This document shows, piece by piece, positions 8,740-17,712 of a stretch of DNA of 64,000 nt; the stretch's first letter is position 1, and each line of letters begins with the position of its first letter. Below the pieces are notes generated by a model, which had not been told where the DNA came from, made no database searches, and worked only from the letters and a program-made list of their open reading frames with translations. A program made the translations under genes and the position numbers. This stretch comes from an uncultured Muribaculaceae bacterium (GTDB lineage: Bacteria > Bacteroidota > Bacteroidia > Bacteroidales > Muribaculaceae), in assembly GCA_910585285.1 (NCBI GenBank), contig CAJUDL010000017.1, positions 4,944 to 68,943 of the forward strand, read 5' to 3'.

Positions 8740-10070
8740 AAATTGTAATAGCCGGAGCAGGAGAAGTCGGCACACATCTTGCAAAGATGTTGTCGAACGA
8801 AGATCAGGATATTATATTGATCGATAATGATCAGGCGCGTCTTGACGTGATTGATGCCAACTACAATCTAATGACATGGAATGGATCGACCTCTTCTTTC
8901 AATAGCCTTCGTGATGTTGGAGTGTCAAATGCAGATTTATATATTGCGGTGACTCCGTATGAAACACGTAATATAACCAGTTGTGCTATCGCAAAACGTC
9001 TTGGAGCGAAGAAAACTGTTGCCAGAATTGACAACAGCGAATTTCTTATTCCCGAAAATGGGTCAATATTAAAAGACGTTGGAGTCGATTTTCTTATATA
9101 TCCGGAGAACATTGCAGCTCAAGAAATAGCTGTTGCGTTATACCATAATTGGGCACGTTATTGGGGTGAGCTTCATAATGGAGGATTATTGCTTATCGGC
9201 GTTAAGTTACATGGCGACTCACCTCTCATAGATTGTAAACTCAAGGATCTTCCTGTTAAGACTCATGATTTCCATGTCGCCGCAATAAAAAGGAATAATG
9301 AAACTATAATTCCAAATGGTAACGATGAGATACGTAGGGATGATATTGTTTATTTTATAACGACGCCCCCATTTATACAGGAAGTCAGGGATATATGCGG
9401 GAAAAAGAAAAGAGTGGTAAAAAAAGCTTTGATTGTCGGCGGAAGCCGCATTGCGCAGCGGTTTGCAAAATTATATAGCGAAGAATTTCATCTCAAAATT
9501 ATTGACAATGACAGGGAGAATTGTGAATCGATGGCAACAAGACTTCCCAATTGTGAGATTGTTTATGGAGATGCGCTTGATATCGAAGTGCTCCGCGACA
9601 ATAACATATATCAATATGATGCATTCCTTGCCCTGACAGACTCCTCTGAAACCAATATTCTATCTTGTCTGACAGCAAAAGAATTCGGAGTGCCTAAAAC
9701 CATCGCAGATGTTGAGAACCTTCAGTTCCTCAGTCAGGCAGAGAATCTTAACATCGGAACAACAATTAACAAAAAATTATTTGCATCGAGCCATATTTTT
9801 AAAATTCTTCTTGACGCAGATGAAAGCAACTCAAAGTTTCTTGCTCTTGCCGATGCAGAAGTTGCCGAAATAAATGTAAAGCATAACGCTAAAATCACAA
9901 AATCACCTGTTAAAGATCTTAAACTTCCATTTGGAATGACTCTTGCCGCATTGGTAAGAGGAAATGAAATCCAGCTGATTAATGGTAATACGCATATTCA
10001 GGAGGGAGATTTTGTTGTGGTATTTTGTCTTTCCGGAACAATCCATAAAATAGAAAAGTGGTTTAATTGA
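8736..10070 (+). CDS. trkA: Trk potassium transporter regulatory subunit TrkA
   Basis: A 444-residue cytosolic protein that gates the TrkH potassium channel according to bound nucleotide. It has the duplicated RCK layout: a first Rossmann domain starting IAGAGEVGTHLAKML (residues 4-18), then a TrkA_C domain around GVKLHGDSPLIDCKLKDLP. A second Rossmann domain follows (IVGGSRIAQRFAKLY), then a second TrkA_C domain ending VVVFCLSGTIHKIEKWF. It overlaps the dxs stop by four bases and is followed 7 bp later by trkH, so the complex is co-expressed. Confidence 0.96.
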   Translation: MKIVIAGAGEVGTHLAKMLSNEDQDIILIDNDQARLDVIDANYNLMTWNGSTSSFNSLRDVGVSNADLYIAVTPYETRNITSCAIAKRLGAKKTVARIDNSEFLIPENGSILKDVGVDFLIYPENIAAQEIAVALYHNWARYWGELHNGGLLLIGVKLHGDSPLIDCKLKDLPVKTHDFHVAAIKRNNETIIPNGNDEIRRDDIVYFITTPPFIQEVRDICGKKKRVVKKALIVGGSRIAQRFAKLYSEEFHLKIIDNDRENCESMATRLPNCEIVYGDALDIEVLRDNNIYQYDAFLALTDSSETNILSCLTAKEFGVPKTIADVENLQFLSQAENLNIGTTINKKLFASSHIFKILLDADESNSKFLALADAEVAEINVKHNAKITKSPVKDLKLPFGMTLAALVRGNEIQLINGNTHIQEGDFVVVFCLSGTIHKIEKWFN

Positions 10071-10077
10071 CATTTGC

Positions 10078-11556
10078 ATGTTCTCTTATAAAAAACATAC
10101 ATATTATATCAACATACTGATGCTTTTGAGAGTTATCGGTTATCTATTGGTAATCGAAGCTTTTTTTATGCTGATTCCATGTGTTGTTGCTTTGATTTAT
10201 AAAGAGAATGCTTTATGGGATTTCCTGATATGTGCGGGCATTTCCGGTATCTCTGGAGCCAGTATGATGTTTTTGCAACCTCGATCCCGAGATATGGGCA
10301 AAAGAGAAGCGATTCTTTTAACAGGTCTTACATGGATAATTCTATCATTATTCGGTATGCTGCCTTTCCTTTTTGCCGGCACACACATGTCAATTACTGA
10401 TGCATTCTTTGAAACTATGAGTGGTTTTACCACTACTGGAGCATCGGTGTTGTCAACATTATCAGGAGTGCCAAAATCTATTTTAGCTTGGCGTTGTGTG
10501 GTGCAGTGGGTAGGTGGACTGGGAATAATATTGTTTACGCTTGCGGTTGTTCCAATGTTGAATTATTCTGGTGGAATGCAATTATTCAATGCGGAAGTAA
10601 CAGGCATCACGCATGATAAACTACGTCCGAGGGTGAGCTTTACGGCAAAGGGATTATGGGGGGTATACATCCTTTTGACAGTCTTATTGATAATACTTTT
10701 ATCATTTTCTGACATGCCGTTTTTTGACGCATTTTGTCATGGCTTATCTACAATGTCAACAGGAGGATTCTCCACGTGTGATTCAAGTATTGCCCAATGG
10801 GATTCCATATATGTAAAGATTGTTATGACAATCTTCATGTTTCTGGGAGGTGTAAACTTCTCATTGCTTTTCAACATGATTACTGGACGAGGTGGCAATC
10901 CTTTGAAAAACACGGTGTTCAAATGTTACTTATGGATTATCATCATTTGTTATGTAGGATTTGTAATAAATATTATCATTGAAGGTCTTGCACAGAATTG
11001 GGAATATCTTACGATTGACCCTCTGTTTCAAACTATTTCGATCCTTTCATCAACAGGTATCACAGAACCCGATTTTCATGACTGGGGATCAATTTCTATG
11101 GTGCTGTTATTAATCATGATGGTAATGGGATCATGTGCCGGCAGCACATCCGGTGGAGCAAAGGTTGATAGGTTTGTTGTATTGTTCAAATTCCTGAAAA
11201 ATGAATTCTATAAAATGATGCATCCTTCTACCGTAACCACTGTAACAATCAATGGTAAGGGAACATCATCTACAGTTGTGCAGAAAACACTCGCCTTTTT
11301 GTTTCTATATGGGATGGTAATATGTATAGGCGGACTTGTTCTCAGCCTTATCGGACTGCCTTTATCCGATTCATTTTTCTGCTCGTTGTCTGCCATTTCA
11401 AACACATGTCTTGGAAAAGAAGTAACCGGTATGTCTGAAAACTATGCGATGATACCCGATGCTGCTAAATGGCTATTATCCTTGATTATGCTCATAGGAC
11501 GTCTGGAGATCTTCACCATTCTTCTGTTGTTTACCCCCACTTTCTGGAGAAAGTGA
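10078..11556 (+). CDS. trkH: Trk potassium uptake channel subunit TrkH
   Basis: A 492-residue polytopic inner-membrane protein and the partner of the TrkA encoded just upstream. Selectivity-loop marks include MSGFTTTGASVLS (first pore region), GLSTMSTGGFST (second) and SSTGITEPDFHDWG (third), plus GSCAGSTSGGAKVDRF, a typical TrkH segment. The C-terminal IGRLEIFTILLLFTPTFWRK matches the conserved end of the family, so the last 81 bp are genuinely coding even though they overlap the convergent M56 gene. Confidence 0.96.
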   Translation: MFSYKKHTYYINILMLLRVIGYLLVIEAFFMLIPCVVALIYKENALWDFLICAGISGISGASMMFLQPRSRDMGKREAILLTGLTWIILSLFGMLPFLFAGTHMSITDAFFETMSGFTTTGASVLSTLSGVPKSILAWRCVVQWVGGLGIILFTLAVVPMLNYSGGMQLFNAEVTGITHDKLRPRVSFTAKGLWGVYILLTVLLIILLSFSDMPFFDAFCHGLSTMSTGGFSTCDSSIAQWDSIYVKIVMTIFMFLGGVNFSLLFNMITGRGGNPLKNTVFKCYLWIIIICYVGFVINIIIEGLAQNWEYLTIDPLFQTISILSSTGITEPDFHDWGSISMVLLLIMMVMGSCAGSTSGGAKVDRFVVLFKFLKNEFYKMMHPSTVTTVTINGKGTSSTVVQKTLAFLFLYGMVICIGGLVLSLIGLPLSDSFFCSLSAISNTCLGKEVTGMSENYAMIPDAAKWLLSLIMLIGRLEIFTILLLFTPTFWRK

Positions 11557-12888
11557 TTTCACCTTTTTCAGTTTAATGGAAATCAGACCGTTAGGATATC
11601 TATCATCATTTTTATATACATTTATACTCTCTATTGTCGAAACATCTATATCATTTAAATTTCCGGAGAACAATTCCCCGTCGACAAAATATGCTGGCTC
11701 TTTCTTGTTTTTATCGGGCAGTATAGCTTTACTGTCGTCATATTTATATCGAACCACTGTATCCTTTTTCACAGATTTGACTCCTGTCACTTTGAAAGAA
11801 TCCACAATCGACTTCTTCTGTTTCTCATGAATAGTGTCAATTTGCTTAATTTTAATGGATTCTGATTCTTCTGTATCATTTATTAACAATTCTTTTCTAT
11901 CATCTATCATCCTACTCCCATCTGCCATCGCCTTATCACTTGCTATTGTGACGACTTTCACTTCCGGCTCCGTATTAATATCGCTTGGAGAATCTGAAAT
12001 CTTGATGTTATCAATAATTGCCGAAATTGTTGGATGAGCCATTGATGCCAATGAAAAATATGCAACAACCGGTAATAATACTACTGCAAACTTGCGTGTC
12101 GGATTTGATCGTTTGCGCAACATCATGGATATGCGACCCTTAATCTGTGTGTGATTAAATCCATTTGTGAAAACCGGACATAATTTCCCAGCCGTTTTTC
12201 TAAGCAACATCATCTGATAGGAAGAAGACCTAAGCTTTGACACATATTCATCTGCCTGATATTCATGTATATTCTTTAATTCTCTTGTAAGCGTGTATGC
12301 CACAGGATTAAACCATTGAGCAATGTTTGACAATTGCGTGAATATAAGATCGATCCAATGATAATGAGCCAAATGAGACTTCTCATGCTCAAGAATCATT
12401 TCCAAATCATTATCACAATCTTCTGGTCTAACAACAATATATCGTCCCCAACTGAAAGGACCGGGGGCTTGGCTGGTTACCACAAGAATATATTTCTCAA
12501 AACTTGATTTATATCCTTTTCTAATAATATTTACAATCCTATAAATAACTAAACAGTTTATAACTACAGCTATAATAAGTCCTGCTGCGTAAACTACACT
12601 CAATATTAATCCCCAATTTATGCTGGGATACAGCGAGACATCTGTATTGCCGACTGCATAAGTCCCTGCTGATGTAGTTAAAACCATAGCCTCGTTTACA
12701 GAATCCGAAGTATTATGAATAAACGAGGAGACACCCAATGGTAATACATATGCAACAGCTATAATGCACAGTATAACAGTTCTATTAAACTTATGAAATG
12801 TGGTATGTCCTAAAAGCAGTCTGTAAGCCGGATACAATAGGGCTGTTAAAAATGCAACCTGAAAGATATATGCTATGTAATTCCCCAT
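11476..12888 (-). CDS. M56 family (BlaR1-type) membrane metallopeptidase with plug-like tail
   Basis: A 470-residue membrane protein. Helices near residues 6-25, 34-55 and 90-120 precede a cytoplasmic zinc protease with E-H-E-K-S-H (HExxH) and a helix before HPTISAIID. This is the BlaR1/MecR1 type, which cleaves its BlaI repressor on receiving a signal. The distal part lacks a penicillin-binding domain. It ends instead in a stretch like a TonB-receptor plug (YFVDGELFSGNLNDIDVSTI, ESINVYKNDD), as seen in many Bacteroidota M56 proteins. The gene lies 18 bp after the BlaI-like gene. Its 3' end overlaps trkH by 81 bp in convergent orientation. The inducing signal is unknown. Confidence 0.87.
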   Translation of the reverse strand: MGNYIAYIFQVAFLTALLYPAYRLLLGHTTFHKFNRTVILCIIAVAYVLPLGVSSFIHNTSDSVNEAMVLTTSAGTYAVGNTDVSLYPSINWGLILSVVYAAGLIIAVVINCLVIYRIVNIIRKGYKSSFEKYILVVTSQAPGPFSWGRYIVVRPEDCDNDLEMILEHEKSHLAHYHWIDLIFTQLSNIAQWFNPVAYTLTRELKNIHEYQADEYVSKLRSSSYQMMLLRKTAGKLCPVFTNGFNHTQIKGRISMMLRKRSNPTRKFAVVLLPVVAYFSLASMAHPTISAIIDNIKISDSPSDINTEPEVKVVTIASDKAMADGSRMIDDRKELLINDTEESESIKIKQIDTIHEKQKKSIVDSFKVTGVKSVKKDTVVRYKYDDSKAILPDKNKKEPAYFVDGELFSGNLNDIDVSTIESINVYKNDDRYPNGLISIKLKKVKSLSPESGGKQQKNGEDLQTSYEHNQG

Positions 12889-12906
12889 CCAATTATGTGT
12901 TATAAT

Positions 12907-13293
12907 TTATTTTTGATTGCTTTTTTGTGACTCAACTTTCTCGATTAGCTGCTTTAGTTCTTCTGTTGATATTTTTTCATCTTTTACAAGGGAAGATACA
13001 AAACCGAGATATGATTTGCCGAAAAACCTGTCAACAAATCCTTTCAACGATTTCTCTCGATAATTCTCCATCGGCACAAGAGCAAAATATTTATATGAGG
13101 TTCCGAATTGCTCATGCCCTAACCATCCTTTTGATTCCAATGATCTCACAAATGTAGAAACAGTGTTGATATGCGGTTTGGGGTCATCCATCATATCAAC
13201 AATATCCTTGACAAACAATGGACCGTTTTGCCAGAAATAAGTCATTATTTCTTCCTCTTTAGGAGAGATGCTTTTTAATACTTTTGAGCTCAT
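12907..13293 (-). CDS. BlaI/MecI/CopY-family transcriptional repressor
   Basis: A 128-residue winged-helix regulator (residues 8-80: LKSISPKEEEIMTYFWQNGP, HINTVSTFVRSLESKGWLGH) with a C-terminal dimerisation helix containing GFVDRFFGKSYLGFVSSLVK. Family members bind dyads as dimers and are inactivated by the paired M56 protease, whose gene follows 18 bp downstream. The stop of the EFR1 gene is 3 bp upstream, so the pair is probably co-transcribed with it. Targets are not evident; autoregulation is likely by analogy. Confidence 0.92.
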   Translation of the reverse strand: MSSKVLKSISPKEEEIMTYFWQNGPLFVKDIVDMMDDPKPHINTVSTFVRSLESKGWLGHEQFGTSYKYFALVPMENYREKSLKGFVDRFFGKSYLGFVSSLVKDEKISTEELKQLIEKVESQKSNQK

Positions 13294-13296
13294 ACT

Positions 13297-14091
13297 TTAT
13301 TTTATTTCGGGTCGTTGAATGAGTTTATATTGTCCTTTATGTCTTGTTGCCGCGCCATATTCGATAGCATGCATCGGGCAGACGTGATAACATGCGAGAC
13401 AAGATGTGCAATTCTTACCCCATTGTGGCTTATTATTTGACATTGTAATGTTATCAACAGGACAAGATTTGGAGCACTGTGCGCAACCAATACATTTTTC
13501 ACTTGCTTTCCATTTTGAAGGAAATATCCCCCATTTTTTGAAAAGCGGATAGATCAAAGCTGTTTTGAGAGCGGGCATACTTCCGAGCATTGGATTTATT
13601 TCCCACTTACCTATTTTGATTGTATCAGCTATTGTTCTTATTCGTCCGGGAGCCTCCTTTATTTTTCTTTCCCTTACATCATCCGAATCTATATCAAAAC
13701 CAGGTAGCACCACATAGGTGTTGGGCATTATGACACTCCATGCGCCTTTAAGTACCAGACCTCTATTATTAAGTAATTTAATAAACATTTTATGGGCATT
13801 TCCCACTTCATCTCCACAAGTTGCCGTCATCCAGAGAGGAATATCATTTTTGATTATGGTATTGATTAGATTCTGCGGTAAGGAGTTTATAAAACTTGCC
13901 ATTATCGGAGGGACACCCCAGGAGTAAATAGGGAAAACGAATCCTATTCCATGATTACAGAATCCTATCTCAGATATTGAGATTTCATCCGGTTTAGATT
14001 CACAGATATTCACAGCTAAATCATGAAGCTCTTTAGCCATGACTTCAGCCACATAACGAGAGTTGCCTGTTCCGGAAAAATAAAATATCAT
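13297..14091 (-). CDS. EFR1-type flavodoxin/ferredoxin fusion protein
   Basis: A 264-residue cytosolic electron carrier. The N-terminal flavodoxin-like domain opens IFYFSGTGNSRYVAEVMAKE, and a C-terminal pair of [4Fe-4S] ferredoxin motifs follows: CIGCAQCSKSCP and CTSCLACYHVCP. This EFR1 architecture is common in anaerobes. Redox partners are unknown. It lies 3 bp upstream of the BlaI-like repressor and heads that unit. Confidence 0.88.
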   Translation of the reverse strand: MIFYFSGTGNSRYVAEVMAKELHDLAVNICESKPDEISISEIGFCNHGIGFVFPIYSWGVPPIMASFINSLPQNLINTIIKNDIPLWMTATCGDEVGNAHKMFIKLLNNRGLVLKGAWSVIMPNTYVVLPGFDIDSDDVRERKIKEAPGRIRTIADTIKIGKWEINPMLGSMPALKTALIYPLFKKWGIFPSKWKASEKCIGCAQCSKSCPVDNITMSNNKPQWGKNCTSCLACYHVCPMHAIEYGAATRHKGQYKLIQRPEIK

Positions 14092-14133
14092 ACGTTGAGG
14101 AATAGAATATATAGGATGGTCGGAAGCCGTTTA

Positions 14134-14151
14134 TATTTAAACAGTTTCTTA
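14134..14151. repeat. Solo end of a foldback repeat family
   Basis: These bases, read on the minus strand as TAAGAAACTGTTTAAATA, match the terminal inverted repeat of the 185-bp element at 50705-50889 over 17 of 18 positions. In both places the repeat begins at a TAA stop codon (holA here, GH35 there). Only one end is found here, so this is either a relic or a coincidence of the same terminator-like motif. Confidence 0.45.
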
Positions 14152-15177
14152 AAGAGTAAAGATTTTGAATATTAATTCCAACAAGAGATTATACTCATTC
14201 TGAAATGAATTTACACCCTTGCTTTTAACATCGAATTCTCGAAGCGCATGAATCGCATTTACCGCTCTGTAAGGATTGTAATTGCGCATTCCCGTTTTAA
14301 TCTCATTCAATTGATTTTGAAATCTGATTCCCAATGCGTTCTTTATTGATGCTTCGGATTTATCGGGGAGATAATGAGCGATCACAAGTTTGCTGAAAAA
14401 ATTGAACAGCGTTGATGTCGTCATTATCGTAGGGTTTGTTTTGGGATTGGATTCAAAATATTTAACAATCTGAACTGCCTTGGGATAGTTTTTGGCTGCT
14501 ATTGCGGATGTTAGCTCAAAGTTGTTGAAATCCTTTGAAATCCCGATATTTTTTTCAATATCATCAGCTGTGATGCGTTGACCGGCACCACCTTTGATCT
14601 GGATAAGTTTGTTTACTTCCCCGAACAATTTTGTCAGTGGACCTCCGATATATTCACACAGCATTTGCGCTGCATTGTCGTCAATGCTGCATTTTTGTGA
14701 TGAACAGTAATCGCGAAGATGTGAGGCGAGTTGATAATCCTTTACTCTTTCGCTTTTGAATATAACGGCTCCGGATTTTGCCGCATTTTTCATTAAAGAT
14801 GATGTGGCATTTAAGTTATCACCCTTGAAAGCAATTACGAATACCGTTGTTTTATTCGGTTTTGAAGAATAAGGAGCTATTTTCTCCAACGCTTGTTTTG
14901 CCTGCTGTTTTGATTGCGCCTCTTTGAGAATGACTACACGTCGTGATGCCATTACAGGCAATTGCTGGGCAGCAGCCACTATATTTTCCATGTCTGCATC
15001 TACCCCATAATACACATTCAGGTTGAAGTCTTTATCTTCTTCTGCTATTGCTTTGGATTCAATTGCCTCCACAATGCGGTCAATATAGAAGTCTTCCTCC
15101 CCCATGAGCAGATACATGGGTGCAAAATCACCTTTGTTAATTGATGTAATTATGTCTCTAAACGATGGATTTGCCAT
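14149..15177 (-). CDS. holA: DNA polymerase III delta subunit
   Basis: A 342-residue clamp-loader subunit that opens the beta clamp during replication. It begins MANPSFRDIITSINKGDFAP, then shows the delta-family YLLMGEEDFYIDRIVEAIE and VVILKEAQSKQQ. The middle helical domain contains CEYIGGPLTKLFGEVNKLIQ and ends in a collar domain (PYRAVNAIHALREFDVKSKG). Length is normal. The start overlaps the CPBP protease gene by 20 bp on the same strand. The stop codon coincides with the start of a repeat end. Confidence 0.94.
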   Translation of the reverse strand: MANPSFRDIITSINKGDFAPMYLLMGEEDFYIDRIVEAIESKAIAEEDKDFNLNVYYGVDADMENIVAAAQQLPVMASRRVVILKEAQSKQQAKQALEKIAPYSSKPNKTTVFVIAFKGDNLNATSSLMKNAAKSGAVIFKSERVKDYQLASHLRDYCSSQKCSIDDNAAQMLCEYIGGPLTKLFGEVNKLIQIKGGAGQRITADDIEKNIGISKDFNNFELTSAIAAKNYPKAVQIVKYFESNPKTNPTIMTTSTLFNFFSKLVIAHYLPDKSEASIKNALGIRFQNQLNEIKTGMRNYNPYRAVNAIHALREFDVKSKGVNSFQNEYNLLLELIFKIFTL

Positions 15178-16069
15178 TATTATCGTGTCTTATAAACCAT
15201 TTGTGGCATATAGATAAAAAACAGAATAATAATATTCCACTAATAATCGCACCCCAGGGAATACCTGATTCTGTGACTCCAAATTGTTCAAAATCAGCAG
15301 CAATCTTTCCGTTTGCTGTCAACCATGCCGTTATCACAACCATGCTGTTGTTAAATGCGTGTGCAAAAGCAGAAGTCCATATCGAACCACTCCATATATA
15401 TAAATAGCCGAAAAATGCACCTAACAATAACCTTGGGAAAAAACCGAAAAATTGGAAATGCATCGCACTGAATATTAATGCCGCGATCCAAACTGAAACG
15501 TGTGCAGGCATAACTTCATTGAGCATTCGTTGAACTCCCGCGCGGAAAAACAACTCCTCAGCAAGTCCCGTAAGACAACCAACTATCAATATTCCAGATA
15601 TAAGCCCCCCAACACTTGTTGTACTTAATATGGTGTTGGCAAACTCTCTGCTGTTGTTTTCCCATTCGCGCATGGTCGTTTCCAATCCTTTCAGATTCTC
15701 AGGGAACGTGATGGTATCATTCCAATAAATAATCTGGTTCAAAAAAATTATACCAATTATGTAGCAAATTATTATTGCCCCTAAATTGATCCATCGGGGA
15801 GATTTGTCAAGTGATAGCCGGGATAATATATTTCTTGATTCAAGTCTTGCCTCGATAACAGGTGCGAGCATAAATACGATTACACATTGTATCGAAGACA
15901 CCAAAAGAATTCTGGTGCGCGGATCAATGTTCAGTGTATTCAATATGCCGCTTAATATAGAAACGAATATCAAGGCAACAAAAAAAACACCGACGAAGAT
16001 ACAAATCCTCGGGAGCAATGGCATATAGGGAAAGCCTGAACAACTATTGGGTGTTGATTCCGGATGCAT
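15158..16069 (-). CDS. CPBP family intramembrane metalloprotease
   Basis: A 303-residue membrane protein with about eight helices and the three Abi/CPBP motifs: EELFFRAGVQR (EExxxR), SAMHFQFFGFFPR, and AFAHAFNNSM with a conserved His and Asn. Relatives cleave prenylated proteins or act in bacteriocin immunity; the natural substrate here is unknown. Its start codon shares one base with the lptB stop (TGATG) and its end overlaps holA by 20 bp, so udk-lptB-CPBP-holA read as one operon. Confidence 0.9.
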   Translation of the reverse strand: MHPESTPNSCSGFPYMPLLPRICIFVGVFFVALIFVSILSGILNTLNIDPRTRILLVSSIQCVIVFMLAPVIEARLESRNILSRLSLDKSPRWINLGAIIICYIIGIIFLNQIIYWNDTITFPENLKGLETTMREWENNSREFANTILSTTSVGGLISGILIVGCLTGLAEELFFRAGVQRMLNEVMPAHVSVWIAALIFSAMHFQFFGFFPRLLLGAFFGYLYIWSGSIWTSAFAHAFNNSMVVITAWLTANGKIAADFEQFGVTESGIPWGAIISGILLFCFLSICHKWFIRHDNNGKSIV

Positions 16070-16962
16070 CAGTCAAATTTCTTACGAGTGAAAATAAAGT
16101 CTCGTCCAAGGTATTTCTCCCTCACAATAGGATTGGCGGCAAGCTCCTCACTTGTGCCTTGAAACAAAACTTTACCTTCAAATAGAAGATACGCTCTGTC
16201 GGTGATACCAAGTATTGAGTCTGCCTTATGGTCGGTGATCAATATACCGATATTTCGCTCTTTAAGGTGATACACCACTTCCTGAATATCCTCCACAGCA
16301 ATAGGATCGACAGCTGCAAAAGGTTCGTCAAGCATGATGAACTTCGGATTTATCGCAAGGCAGCGCGCAATTTCTGTTCTTCGTCTCTCACCTCCCGACA
16401 GATTGTTTCCTAAATTATGTCTCACCTTTTCAAGCGAAAATTCCTTGATCAATGATTCGAGTTTCTCTTTCTGGTATTCTTTCGACGTATTGGTCATCTC
16501 AAGAATCGCGCGTATATTGTTTTCTACCGACAATGTACGAAACACGGAAGCCTCCTGCGGCAGATAACCGATTCCGAATTGCGCTCTTTTATAAACGGGA
16601 TATTCCGTGATATCATGATCATCGAGAAAGACCTTCCCCTCATTGGGTTTTATAAGACCTACTGTCATATAGAATGTTGTGGTCTTTCCCGCACCGTTAG
16701 GACCAAGCAGCCCCACGATTTCACCCTGCGTCACATCAATCGAGACCTTGTTGGCAACAGTTCTTTTACCATATTTCTTGACAAGATTCTCGGTGCGCAA
16801 CACACCCTTTTCAGGAATCTCAATGGTTTCCTGAATCACAATTTCACGCATATCCGGCTGGATTCCCTCAAGTTCTCGTTCTTCTTCCTGCGAAAGCTTG
16901 GCGGGAGTGTCAGATTTATCGTGCTTGAATCTATTTTTATCAAATATAGCCTTAAAGTTCAT
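16069..16962 (-). CDS. lptB: LPS export ABC transporter ATP-binding protein
   Basis: A 297-residue ATPase that powers lipopolysaccharide extraction from the inner membrane with LptF/G. The ABC motifs are Walker A GPNGAGKTTTF, Q-loop YLPQEASVFRTLSVENN, signature LSGGERRRTEIARC, Walker B FIMLDEPFAAVDP and switch ITDHKAD. The usual LptB is about 240 residues; here about 54 charged residues (KHDKSDTPAKLSQEEEREL and beyond) precede the ABC fold. The ATG lies inside the udk 3' end (11-bp overlap). LptF/G are not in the window. Confidence 0.94.
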   Translation of the reverse strand: MNFKAIFDKNRFKHDKSDTPAKLSQEEERELEGIQPDMREIVIQETIEIPEKGVLRTENLVKKYGKRTVANKVSIDVTQGEIVGLLGPNGAGKTTTFYMTVGLIKPNEGKVFLDDHDITEYPVYKRAQFGIGYLPQEASVFRTLSVENNIRAILEMTNTSKEYQKEKLESLIKEFSLEKVRHNLGNNLSGGERRRTEIARCLAINPKFIMLDEPFAAVDPIAVEDIQEVVYHLKERNIGILITDHKADSILGITDRAYLLFEGKVLFQGTSEELAANPIVREKYLGRDFIFTRKKFD

Positions 16963-17575
16963 TTCTCGGTTTCAGAAGAGAGCGGATATAGTCAGTAAGG
17001 AGTTTAATAGCCACATTATTATGACCACCCTGAGGCACAATAAGATCTGCATAGCGTTTAGATGGTTCTATATATAATTCGTGCATCGGCTTCAGTGTTT
17101 CCTCATAGCGATCGATGACCATTTGCGGAGTTCTACCCCTTTCAATACAATCACGATGAATAACGCGTATAAGGCGTTCGTCGGCATCAGCATCAACAAA
17201 CACTTTTACATCCATCATGTCGCGTAGTTCCTTATCCGTCAAGACTAAAATACCTTCGACAACCACTACGTCACGCGGTTCGATATGCACGGTTTCCCTC
17301 TGACGCGAACAAGTTATGAAATCATATGTGGGCATTTCGATGGCATTACCGTTCTTAAGCTCTTTAAGATGTTTAACCAATAATGTCCATTCTATGGATG
17401 CCGGTTCGTCATAGTTCATTTTAAGACGTTCCTCAAGCGGAATGTGTGCGTTGTCTTTATAATAACAATCCTGAGGAATCACTGCAACCTCGTCTTTGGG
17501 GAGGCTTTCAATGATTTTTCTTACAACCGTTGTTTTTCCGGAGCCGGTGCCTCCTGCTATACCGATGATCAACAT
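16952..17575 (-). CDS. udk: Uridine kinase
   Basis: A 207-residue nucleoside kinase that phosphorylates uridine and cytidine for pyrimidine salvage. It starts MLIIGIAGGTGSGKTTVVRK with the P-loop at residues 8-15. It also has DCYYKDNAHIPLEER, DEPASIEWTLL and VVVEGILVLTDKELRDMMD, all conserved in the family, and the lid segment RDCIERGRTPQ. It is the first gene of the udk-lptB-CPBP-holA unit. A full TTTG-N20-TAATTTTG promoter lies 29 bp upstream. Confidence 0.96.
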   Translation of the reverse strand: MLIIGIAGGTGSGKTTVVRKIIESLPKDEVAVIPQDCYYKDNAHIPLEERLKMNYDEPASIEWTLLVKHLKELKNGNAIEMPTYDFITCSRQRETVHIEPRDVVVVEGILVLTDKELRDMMDVKVFVDADADERLIRVIHRDCIERGRTPQMVIDRYEETLKPMHELYIEPSKRYADLIVPQGGHNNVAIKLLTDYIRSLLKPRNEL

Positions 17576-17603
17576 AATCGAGATATGTATATTCTATTTT
17601 AAG

Positions 17604-17635
17604 CAAAATTACTAAAAACCGATTTCCTCTCCAAA
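17604..17635 (-). promoter_or_regulatory. Promoter of udk
   Basis: On the minus strand TTTG (17632-17635) is followed after exactly 20 bases by TAATTTTG (17604-17611). This fits the Bacteroidota primary-sigma pattern TTTG-N19-21-TAnnTTTG. The box ends 28 bp before the udk ATG. Confidence 0.7.
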
Positions 17636-17643
17636 TTTTTTAT

Positions 17644-17651
17644 TAACTTTG
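17644..17651 (+). promoter_or_regulatory. Candidate -7 box for the mlaE-mlaF unit
   Basis: TAACTTTG matches TAnnTTTG and lies 61 bp before the permease ATG, in the divergent region shared with udk. No TTTG is visible 20 bp upstream, so only the -7 element supports it. Confidence 0.45.
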
Positions 17652-17712
17652 CCTATCTTTATTAGTGCTATGTTGTGTTAGGCATTGGTAAAAACGCTAA
17701 AATTTGAAATAA

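Noticed and set aside
17644..17712. A possible leader peptide or riboswitch before mlaE
   Set aside because: Only a -7-like box is visible; no conserved aptamer, long stem or ORF was found.
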